Below, piece after piece: positions 57,970 through 64,000 of a DNA stretch of 64,000 nucleotides. The stretch spans positions 3,224,001 through 3,288,000 of the forward strand of contig OZ242042.1 in NCBI GenBank assembly GCA_965204905.1, given 5' to 3'. The stretch's first letter is position 1. Each line of letters opens with the position of its first letter. Position numbers and translations under genes: made by a program. Source of the stretch: Bin87 sp965204905 (GTDB taxonomy: Bacteria > Chloroflexota > Dehalococcoidia > Lucifugimonadales > UBA3495). The notes beneath the pieces were generated by a model. The model was not told where the DNA came from and ran no database searches. It saw only the letters and a list, made by a program, of their open reading frames with translations.

Positions 57970-58685
57970 GTCGCGGAGACTCTGGGAATATCCAGGTCGC
58001 TGGCGGCGTCGGTAAGTCCCGCATATCGTCCCAAGTCAGACGCTTCGTGTTGCAGCACTTGGCGAACTTGTTCCCAGCTTACGATGGGGAAATCGGTCAG
58101 GAAGTCCTCTATACTGTCGCCGTTGCTGAGGTGCAGGAACAGGTCTTGCACCGGCATCCTGGTCCCTCTGAACACCCATGCGCCGTTGCAAATTTCGGGG
58201 TCTCTCTCCACGGCCGGGCAGGCGAGCCAGTGCCAATCCCGGCGGGCGTATTGCATCAGGATGCTGACTGCCTTGGTGGTGTGGGCAGGGACGGCCTCCA
58301 GCAATATTCCGGCCACGGCATCGCATGGGATTTCCGCGTCACCGACCGCGCAGTTGGACCTGCTTCCCTCAGAACCTACACCACAGTCGTAGTAGCGCAC
58401 GATTTGTCCGGGTTTGGCCTCAGCGCTTCCCAGGTTGCTCACTTCGGCCTGCCAGGTGGCGGGTTGAAAAGATACCGGCTTTTCGCCGCCGCCATACGGC
58501 TCCCCCTTTCGGACGGGGTCGTGAGGCTTGTTGACCGTGGGGTTGCGCCTCAGGAACTCGTAGAGTTCGTCGTACGCGAGGATGCCGACGGCGGTTCCCA
58601 CTCGGCACAGCTGGTTCGGCGCCGGATCCGGAGGGTGGTCAACCGGTACGCGGACGAAGTTCGGATGGTTTGGCCAAGCACTCAT
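57966..58685 (-). CDS. DUF433 antitoxin-like protein with long N-terminal extension
   Basis: 239 aa. Residues about 145-225 are DUF433: WHWLACPAVERDPEICNGAW, VFRGTRMPVQDLFLHLSNGDSIEDFL and VSWEQVRQVLQHEASDL, the VapB45-like helix-turn-helix antitoxin core (G-T-R-x-P-V-x-x-L). The N-terminal 140 residues are unrecognised, with Gly/Pro-rich parts and several cysteines (C101, C112, C121), and are not part of normal DUF433 proteins. The ATG at 58685 has AGGAGAAGG upstream, so the long form is well supported; an internal ATG at 58256 would give the plain DUF433 protein. Its toxin is broken. Confidence 0.7.
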   Translation of the reverse strand: MSAWPNHPNFVRVPVDHPPDPAPNQLCRVGTAVGILAYDELYEFLRRNPTVNKPHDPVRKGEPYGGGEKPVSFQPATWQAEVSNLGSAEAKPGQIVRYYDCGVGSEGSRSNCAVGDAEIPCDAVAGILLEAVPAHTTKAVSILMQYARRDWHWLACPAVERDPEICNGAWVFRGTRMPVQDLFLHLSNGDSIEDFLTDFPIVSWEQVRQVLQHEASDLGRYAGLTDAASDLDIPRVSAT

Positions 58686-58788
58686 CGCCTTCTCCTGCCG
58701 GGTTCACAGAATGCGGTGCCTTCATGCTAACAAGTAGCACACCACCGGTCAAAAGCCGGCGTCTGTCCGACGTTCGCGCGATTTGCGC

Positions 58789-58794
58789 TATAAT
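58789..58794 (+). promoter_or_regulatory. -10 box upstream of coxL
   Basis: Perfect TATAAT 35 bases before the GTG start, giving coxL its own promoter separate from coxMS. Confidence 0.5.
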
Positions 58795-58829
58795 CCCCGC
58801 CAACGAAAACCGTTACGAGGTGAGACAAA

Positions 58830-61106
58830 GTGACGACGGCGAATCAAGTGCTATCGGAAGTTGAGTACGACGTAGTTGGCAAGCGGCCGGTGCGTCCCGA
58901 CGGGGTGGACAAGGTTACGGGGCGGGCGCAGTACGGCGCGGACCTGAACCTGACCGGCCTGCTGCACGGGCGGGTGCTGCGCAGCCCCTACGCCCACGCG
59001 CGCATTCGGTCGGTGGACACCAGCAAGGCGGAGGCGCTGGACGGCGTGCGCGCCGTGGTCACCGCCGCCGACCTGCCTTTCGCGTCCCTGAGCAAGGATG
59101 AATTGGGCAGCGACTACAACCGCTTCAAGTTCCTGAGCGACAACTTCCTGGCCAGCGACAAGGTACTGTATCGTGGACACGCCATCGCCGCCGTTGCCGC
59201 CGACAACGCCCACGTCGCCGAGGCCGCGCTGGCGCTGATCGAGGTTGACTACGAAGTGCTGGAACCCGTCATCGACGTGCGGGCGGCGATGCAGGACGGC
59301 GCGCCGCTACTGCACGACGACCTGGTCCATACCTCCGCGATGGGCGAAGTCTCCGAGAAGCCCAGCAACGTGGCGTCCTACATGAAGTTCGACAAGGGCG
59401 ACACCGCCGCCGGCTTCGCGCAGGCCGACGTGATCGTGGAGCGCGAGTTCACCACGGCGTCGGTACACCAGGGCTACATCGAGCCCCACAACGCCACCGC
59501 GCACTGGCGGGCTGACGGGCAGATCAACGTGTGGTGCAGCACCCAGGGCGCGTTTGTGGTTCGCAACATCACCGCCGACGCACTGCGGGTGGACGTGTCG
59601 GACGTCCGCGTAACGCCCATGGAGATCGGCGGCGGGTTCGGCGGCAAGGTCACATTTTACCTGGAGCCGGTGGCCGCGCTGCTGTCCCGCAAGTCCGGCG
59701 CGCCGGTCAAGGTATTGATGAGCCGCACCGAAGTGTTCGAGGGCAGCGGGCCGGCGCCGGGGAGCTGGATGCGCGTCAAGATGGGCGCCAACCGCGCCGG
59801 CAAGATCACCGCCGCCGAGATCGAGCTGGCCTTCGAGGCCGGCGCGTATCCTGGCTCGCCGGTGATGCAGGGCGCGACGTGCGCTTTCGCCTGCTACGAC
59901 CTGGACAACGCGACGGTATCGGGCTACGACGTGGTGGTCAACAAGCCCAAGACCGCCGCCTACCGCGCTCCCGGTTCGCCGCAGGCCGCCTTCGGCGTGG
60001 AGCAGGTGGTGGACGAGGTTGCCCAGAAGCTGGGTGTGGACCCGGTGGAGTTCCGCCTCAACAATGCGTCAAAGGAAGGCGTCCGCAAGGTGGAGGGGCC
60101 GGTGTTCCAGAAGGTCGGCCTGGTGGAGTGCCTGGAAGCGGCGCGCAACCATGACCACTACAGGACGCCGCTGGAAGGCCCGAACCGGGGACGGGGCATC
60201 GCCGCTGGCTACTGGATGAACCGCGGGTTCCACTCCAGCGTCAACATGACGGTGAACCCCGACGGCACGGTGAACCTCATCGAAGGTTCGGTGGACATCG
60301 GCGGATCGCGCGCGTCCATCGCGCAGCAGGCCGCCGAGACGCTGGGCATCGGCTACGATGAGATCAAGCCGCAGGTGGTGGACACCGACTCCATCGGTTT
60401 CACCATGGTCACGGGCGGCAGCCGCACCACGTTTGCCACCGGCTGGGCCGCCATCCTGGCCGCCGAGGACGTGAAGACGCAAATGGTGGAGCGGGCCGCG
60501 TCCATCTGGGAGGTGCCGGCAGAGGAGGTCGAGTACGACTCCGGCGTAATCCGGCACAAGTCTGAGGAGCTGAGTTTCACCTTCCAGGAACTGGCCCGCC
60601 AGCTTTACACCACCGGCGGCGGCATCACCGGCACGGCCAGCCTGGACCCCACCGGCGAGGGCAACTCCTTCGGCGTGCACGTGGTGGACGTGGAGGTTGA
60701 CCCCGATACGGGCAAGACCGAAATCCTGCGCTACACGGCCATCCAGGACGCCGGCAAGGCGGTGCATCCCAGCTACGTGGAGGGGCAGATCCAGGGCGGC
60801 GCGGTGCAGGGCATCGGCTGGGCGCTGAACGAGGAATACTACTTCGGCGACAGCGGCCAGATGATGAACTCCAGCTTCCTGGACTACCGGATGCCCACGT
60901 CGCTGGACCTGCCGATGATCGACACGGTAATCGTGGAGGTCGCCAACCCCGGGCATCCCTACGGCGTGCGCGGCGTCGGCGAGGTGCCCATCGTGCCCCC
61001 GCTGGCCGCCATCGCCAACGCGGTTGAGCAGGCCACGGGCAAACGCATGACCGCGCTGCCCATCACGCCGGGCAGCGTGCTGGAAGCGGAGTGGAACGGC
61101 GGGTAA
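58830..61106 (+). CDS. coxL: molybdenum hydroxylase large subunit (CoxL/XdhA-like)
   Basis: 758 aa. GRAQYGADLNLTGLLHGRVLRSPYAHARI starts the aldehyde oxidase a/b hammerhead domain; TPMEIGGGFGGKVTFYLEP and later AYRAPGSPQAAFGVEQVVDE are Mo-cofactor contacts; GGSRTTFATGWAAI, IQDAGKAVHPSYVEGQIQGG and HPYGVRGVGEVPIVPPLAAIANAV hold the C-terminal region with the catalytic glutamate (GVGE). The AYRAPG loop differs from the AYxCSFR loop of true CO dehydrogenases, so this is a form II / xanthine dehydrogenase-type enzyme of unknown substrate. GTG start, own promoter. Confidence 0.9.
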   Translation: MTTANQVLSEVEYDVVGKRPVRPDGVDKVTGRAQYGADLNLTGLLHGRVLRSPYAHARIRSVDTSKAEALDGVRAVVTAADLPFASLSKDELGSDYNRFKFLSDNFLASDKVLYRGHAIAAVAADNAHVAEAALALIEVDYEVLEPVIDVRAAMQDGAPLLHDDLVHTSAMGEVSEKPSNVASYMKFDKGDTAAGFAQADVIVEREFTTASVHQGYIEPHNATAHWRADGQINVWCSTQGAFVVRNITADALRVDVSDVRVTPMEIGGGFGGKVTFYLEPVAALLSRKSGAPVKVLMSRTEVFEGSGPAPGSWMRVKMGANRAGKITAAEIELAFEAGAYPGSPVMQGATCAFACYDLDNATVSGYDVVVNKPKTAAYRAPGSPQAAFGVEQVVDEVAQKLGVDPVEFRLNNASKEGVRKVEGPVFQKVGLVECLEAARNHDHYRTPLEGPNRGRGIAAGYWMNRGFHSSVNMTVNPDGTVNLIEGSVDIGGSRASIAQQAAETLGIGYDEIKPQVVDTDSIGFTMVTGGSRTTFATGWAAILAAEDVKTQMVERAASIWEVPAEEVEYDSGVIRHKSEELSFTFQELARQLYTTGGGITGTASLDPTGEGNSFGVHVVDVEVDPDTGKTEILRYTAIQDAGKAVHPSYVEGQIQGGAVQGIGWALNEEYYFGDSGQMMNSSFLDYRMPTSLDLPMIDTVIVEVANPGHPYGVRGVGEVPIVPPLAAIANAVEQATGKRMTALPITPGSVLEAEWNGG

Positions 61107-61131
61107 ATCCTGACGCTCGCGCCGGAAACTT

Positions 61132-61160
61132 GTTGGGGGCGATAAGGAATCGCCCCCAAC
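61132..61160 (+). terminator. terminator after coxL
   Basis: A perfect 12-bp stem GTTGGGGGCGAT / ATCGCCCCCAAC with a five-base loop, followed by CTCTTT. Confidence 0.65.
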
Positions 61161-61178
61161 CTCTTTGAGGATTGACGA

Positions 61179-61693
61179 ATGCGGATAGAGTTTGGCGAGT
61201 GGCAGATACGGAGCTTTGAGCCGGAGGATGCGCCGGCGTTGGCGAAGTATGCCGACAACCGCAAGGTTTGGTGGAATCTGCGGGACGCCTTTCCGTCGCC
61301 TTTAGAGTTGAGCACGCCGAAGCGTGGATTCAACTAGCCATTGGACAAGAACCTGAGACTAATTTCGCGATTGCGTCTGACACTGAAGTTATAGGGGCGA
61401 TCATCGTCGCGCTGCAAAGTGCCCCACACCATCGTTCTGCGCAGGTAGGCTATTGGTTGGGTGAGCCATTCTGGGGACGGGGTATTGCCACCGCAACTCT
61501 ACAGGCTATTACCAAGTATGCTTTCCTGGAGTTTGACCTGGTGCGGATATATGCCCACGTGTACGAGTGGAATCCCGCTTCAGCACGGGTGCTGGAGAAA
61601 GCAGGGTTCCAATACGAGGGTCGATTGCGCAAGAGCGTCATCAAAGACGGGCAGATAATAGACCAGTGGTTGTACGCCATCGTGCGCGATTAG
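61179..61693 (+). pseudogene. frameshifted GNAT acetyltransferase
   Basis: The ATG at 61179 opens a frame reading MRIEFGEWQIRSFEPEDAPA, which at about 61303 (near PSPL) loses one base relative to its intact paralogue at 62562 and stops at 61336. The second frame continues HAEAWIQLAIGQEPETNFAI, YWLGEPFWGRGIATATLQAI and ARVLEKAGFQYEGRLRKSV to 61693. Both halves match the paralogue along its length. A sequencing or assembly error of one base is the alternative. Confidence 0.8.
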
Positions 61694-61709
61694 CATACTC
61701 CTTTTGCGC

Positions 61710-61715
61710 TATCAT
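61710..61715 (+). promoter_or_regulatory. -10 box for the HEPN module, copy 2
   Basis: TATCAT followed by ATAGGCAG, 34 bases before the ATG at 61750. The promoter of the MoaD-like gene at 63565 has the same TATCATATA-GCAG. Confidence 0.45.
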
Positions 61716-61749
61716 ATAGGCAGACAATTCCAGCGCAGGAGCTGTTCCA

Positions 61750-62082
61750 ATGGCCTACGGCGTCATCGACAAAACCCTTGAGCAGCAAATCACCGACATC
61801 GTGCAGCGCACGCTGGACGACCATTACCAGGGTGCTTTGACCTTCGGCCCCATTCGCGTCCAGGAAACGGACGACATGGTCACCGGCGAGTGGTATCTGC
61901 ACATCTACATCGTGGTCGATGGGGATTACGAGTTGCTGCACCACGACCGCTGGAATGGGCTACTCCCCCGACATATCGAGCCGGACCTCAAAGCTATTGG
62001 CGTTGACCAGTTCGTACTCCATTCGTTTGTGGGCAAGTACGAATGGCCATGGTTCAGCAAGGCGAAAGGCTTTGATTGCTGA
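61750..62082 (+). CDS. small partner protein of the HEPN module, copy 2
   Basis: 110 aa. Same alpha/beta order as the protein at 57315: N-terminal helix (LEQQITDIVQRTLDDHYQGA), then FGPIRVQETDDMVTGEWYLHIYIVVDGDYELL, WNGLLPRHIEPDLKAIGVDQF and a final SFVGKYEW. Identity is low, so the copies are old rather than recent duplicates. Ends 11 bases inside the HEPN gene. Role inferred as antitoxin by position. Confidence 0.68.
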   Translation: MAYGVIDKTLEQQITDIVQRTLDDHYQGALTFGPIRVQETDDMVTGEWYLHIYIVVDGDYELLHHDRWNGLLPRHIEPDLKAIGVDQFVLHSFVGKYEWPWFSKAKGFDC

Positions 62083-62536
62083 CGACTTGCTGGACATTGC
62101 CCGGCGTCTTGCGGCGGGCAGTCCTACTCAAACCGATCTGCGATGCGCTATCAGCAGCATTTATTACGCTGTGTTTCACGCCATTTGCCAGAGCAACGCC
62201 GATACTCTGGTGGGGGAGAACCCGCAAGACCGCGACCAGTCGGCATGGCGCCAGGCTTATCGCGCCCTGGAACACGGCTATGCCAGGCGACGCTGCCAAT
62301 CGGCCCAGAGCGACAGCCGATTCTCCCCGGCAGTTTGCGAATTAGCCGATCTCTTTGTACTGCTCCAAGTCCGCCGCCACCGGGCTGATTATGACCCGGA
62401 TGATAGTTTCACTCAGCAGGAAGTCTTGGCCGCCGTTACGCAAGTCGAAGACGTAATCTCAGACTTCCGCGCCAGCCCAGCTCGCGAACGCCGCGCCTTC
62501 GCCGTGTACCTTCTGATGCGGGAGCGTCAGGACTGA
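62072..62536 (+). CDS. HEPN-domain protein (COG1895-like), module copy 2
   Basis: 154 aa. CAISSIYYAVFHAICQSNADTLVG and RRHRADYDPDDSF match copy 1 position by position (R-x-x-ADY at residues 102-107), and the C-terminus ERRAFAVYLLMRERQD parallels ERKAFAAHVLFRVRTP. I chose a TTG start at 62072, preceded by AAGGCGAAAGG, because homology with copy 1 begins there; the longer frame to 61919 translates the partner gene out of frame. Probably an RNA- or tRNA-directed effector, by family. Confidence 0.72.
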   Translation: MIADDLLDIARRLAAGSPTQTDLRCAISSIYYAVFHAICQSNADTLVGENPQDRDQSAWRQAYRALEHGYARRRCQSAQSDSRFSPAVCELADLFVLLQVRRHRADYDPDDSFTQQEVLAAVTQVEDVISDFRASPARERRAFAVYLLMRERQD

Positions 62537-62561
62537 ATGGCAAGCCAGCGAGAGGTATCCA

Positions 62562-63077
62562 GTGCGCATTGACATCGGCGAGTGGCAGGTTCGCAGCTTC
62601 TACACCGAGGATGCTGAGGCGCTGGCGAAATATGCCAACAACCGCAACATCTGGCGCAACATCCGCGACGCTTTTCCGCATCCCTACCGGCTGGAGGATG
62701 CGGAGGCCTGGATTCGGATGGCGAGCCGGCAGTTCCCTGAAGTCAGTTTCGCTATCGCCGACGCCGACGAGGTCATAGGCACCATCGGTCTGGGGCCGCA
62801 AACCGACGTGAACTATCGCTCCGCCGAAATCGGCTACTGGCTGGGCGAGCCTTTCTGGGGACGCGGCATTGCCACTGCTGCCTTGCAAGCCCTCACCGAA
62901 TACGCTTTCGCCAACTATGACCTGATACGGCTGTTCGCCTACGTGTACGACTGGAACCCGGCCTCGGCGCGGGTTCTGGAAAAGGCGGGCTACGCTTTCG
63001 AGGGCCGTCTGCGCAAAAGCGCCACCAAAGACGGCCAAACTGTTGACCAGTTGCTGTACGCAATGGTGCGGGAGTAA
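62562..63077 (+). CDS. GNAT N-acetyltransferase (RimJ/RimL-like)
   Basis: 171 aa from a GTG at 62562. IDIGEWQVRSFYTEDAEALAKYANN, IGTIGLGPQTDVNYRSAEIG, YWLGEPFWGRGIATAALQAL (acetyl-CoA binding R/Q-x-x-G-x-G/A region) and NPASARVLEKAGYAFEGRLR are standard GNAT elements. It is the intact version of the frameshifted gene at 61179, and the two flank the HEPN module. Substrate unknown. Confidence 0.85.
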   Translation: MRIDIGEWQVRSFYTEDAEALAKYANNRNIWRNIRDAFPHPYRLEDAEAWIRMASRQFPEVSFAIADADEVIGTIGLGPQTDVNYRSAEIGYWLGEPFWGRGIATAALQALTEYAFANYDLIRLFAYVYDWNPASARVLEKAGYAFEGRLRKSATKDGQTVDQLLYAMVRE

Positions 63078-63081
63078 AGAG

Positions 63082-63543
63082 ATGTCCATCCCATTTCGAT
63101 CCCTGTCGGCGCTGGCGATCATTGCCATACTGGGCGCGCTGGCATTTGCCGGATGTTCCGGCGACGCTGCGCCGCAATACGCTACCGTCTCCAGCGATGA
63201 CGCGGCCCCTCTCACAGTGACAATCCCCGCGCTGTCCGAAAAAGCGCAGGCCGGCGAGACTGCGTTCAACACCAACTGCGCGCTGTGCCACGGGGCGAAT
63301 GCGGCCGGCACGGGCCTGGGGCCGCCGCTGGTGCATAAGATTTACGAGCCCAACCATCACCAGGACTTTTCGTTCCGCAGCGCGGTGCAGAATGGCGTAC
63401 AGGCCCACCACTGGCAGTTCGGCAATATGCCGCCGGCGCCACAAGTAGCGGAAGATGACGTTGAGCGGATAATCTGCTACGTCCGCGAGTTGCAACGGGC
63501 CAACGGCATTTTCGACGACGAGCGGGGATTGGCGGCGTGCTAA
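63082..63543 (+). CDS. c-type cytochrome lipoprotein
   Basis: 153 aa. N-terminal signal with lipobox LAFAGCSG, so it is probably anchored on the outer face of the membrane. One haem site NCALCHGANAAGTGLGPPLV, with a probable axial methionine in FGNMPPAPQ and the C-terminal helix VERIICYVRELQR. The histidine pair in PNHHQDFSF is also conserved-looking. A monohaem cytochrome c domain for electron transfer. ATG at 63082, four bases after the GNAT stop, with AAAGAG upstream. Confidence 0.87.
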   Translation: MSIPFRSLSALAIIAILGALAFAGCSGDAAPQYATVSSDDAAPLTVTIPALSEKAQAGETAFNTNCALCHGANAAGTGLGPPLVHKIYEPNHHQDFSFRSAVQNGVQAHHWQFGNMPPAPQVAEDDVERIICYVRELQRANGIFDDERGLAAC

Positions 63544-63564
63544 CGCCGCCGGCTGATTTTGCCT

Positions 63565-63570
63565 TATCAT
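63565..63570 (+). promoter_or_regulatory. -10 box of the MoaD-like gene
   Basis: TATCAT in the context CTTATCATATAAGCAG, 34 bases before the ATG at 63605. Confidence 0.4.
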
Positions 63571-63604
63571 ATAAGCAGCAAGCCAAAGTGCAGGGAGGCG
63601 CCCC

Positions 63605-63868
63605 ATGGCCAAGGTATTTGTTCCCACGATGTTGCAATCCGCCACCGGCGGCGTGAAAGAGGTGGAGGTGGAGGCGCGCAACGTCCGGCAGGCCATTGAG
63701 CGGCTCGACGAGATGTTTCCCGGCATCGCCGGCCGGCTGATGGAAGACGACGACATACGCCCCAACCTGGCCGTGGACGTAGATGGCGAAGTGGCCCGTA
63801 TGGGCCTGATGCAGCGCATCAGCGAGACCTCGGAGATACACTTCGTGCCGGCCATCGGCGGCGGGTAA
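63605..63868 (+). CDS. MoaD/ThiS family ubiquitin-like protein
   Basis: 87 aa. AKVFVPTMLQSATGG, VEVEARNVRQAIERLDEMFPGI, LAVDVDGEVARM and the C-terminal HFVPAIGGG. The beta-grasp order and terminal GG are those of MoaD/ThiS sulfur carriers, activated by an E1-like enzyme. It resembles small archaeal modifier-type members; the pathway (molybdopterin, thiamine or a cysteine/homocysteine route) cannot be told. GGGAGG precedes the ATG. Confidence 0.85.
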   Translation: MAKVFVPTMLQSATGGVKEVEVEARNVRQAIERLDEMFPGIAGRLMEDDDIRPNLAVDVDGEVARMGLMQRISETSEIHFVPAIGGG

Positions 63869-63916
63869 GGGCCGGCCCCATCACTCACCGCCGCAACACA
63901 CGACGGAGCGCCGACC

Positions 63917-64000
63917 ATGGTAGCTAAACTGAAACCCAGTCCGCTCAAGCCCGTCCGCCATCCGGACGATGATCCGACGATTCACTACCCCGAAACGGAC
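63917..64000 (+). CDS. Uma2 family protein, 3' part outside window
   Basis: Only 28 codons are inside the window, ending DPTIHYPETD. The motif YP-x-x-D about 25 residues from the start is seen at the N-terminus of one Uma2 (DUF820) subgroup, which normally continues with G-x-P-M-A. Weak ribosome site. The assignment rests on this short motif. Confidence 0.45.
   Translation, partial: MVAKLKPSPLKPVRHPDDDPTIHYPETD

Noticed and set aside
58830..61106. CoxL as a true (form I) CO dehydrogenase
   Set aside because: The active-site loop reads AYRAPG, not AYxCSFR.
1..64000. tRNA or rRNA genes, transposases, integrases, phage structural genes
   Set aside because: No T-loop/anticodon arrangement, rRNA core sequence, DDE transposase, tyrosine or serine recombinase motif was seen on either strand.

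Overview
The window reads as a high-GC, gene-dense bacterial chromosome segment, most probably from an uncultured Chloroflexota (Dehalococcoidia / SAR202-like). The basis is indirect: three flavin-dependent luciferase-like monooxygenases, a CaiB/BaiF CoA-transferase, a phosphotriesterase-like amidohydrolase, a molybdenum hydroxylase of the CoxMSL type, a cobalamin module with a PduX-type kinase, and lipoproteins with long Pro/Thr/Ala linkers. No rRNA, tRNA, transposase or CRISPR array was recognised, so the taxonomic call is an inference.

Layout. 0-5.5 kb: a DUF4258/DUF2283 pair, then a minus-strand operon running phosphotriesterase-like enzyme, small helical protein, retropepsin-like protease, MFS exporter, thiamine-diphosphate enzyme. 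5.6-9.4 kb: FmdB zinc ribbon, ribosomal protein bS21, two LolD/MacB-type ABC ATPases without a permease, arsenite methyltransferase. 9.5-20 kb: luciferase-like monooxygenase, MaoC-like dehydratase, YbaK deacylase, MetE-like protein, a second DUF4258/DUF2283-like pair, OsmC, double rhodanese, DUF3467-like protein, GMC oxidoreductase, HEPN/PaREP1-like protein, amidohydrolase. 20-29.9 kb: MFS, META lipoprotein, cobQ-cobU-pduX, PIN protein, OGG-type glycosylase, DUF1461 membrane protein, MazG, SppA. 30-31.5 kb: an ATPase plus PD-(D/E)XK-like protein. 31.5-39.4 kb: two more luciferase-like enzymes, YceI lipoprotein, M24 peptidase, atypical SDR, CaiB, alpha/beta hydrolase.

The most unusual part is 39.8-64 kb, which is rich in toxin-antitoxin-like and defence-like genes: HEPN-like and PIN genes with unrecognised partners, a single-chain restriction-modification enzyme (1133 aa), and directly beside it three tandem copies of a two-gene cassette (a 126-133 aa protein plus a YNCIAYA-motif protein). 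Further on come two tandem HicAB copies, the second with HicB fused in frame to a GNAT acetyltransferase. A coxM-coxS pair is separated from coxL by 2.1 kb of minus-strand HEPN and DUF433/DUF5615 genes, and the right edge has another HEPN module flanked by GNAT paralogues, one of them frameshifted. The HEPN/partner module occurs three times in the window, once as a decayed relic.

Across the window there are at least four families of dispersed short palindromic repeats between genes, one copy apparently inside a reading frame. Many genes have TATAAT-type -10 boxes very close to the start codon, several close enough to suggest leaderless mRNAs.
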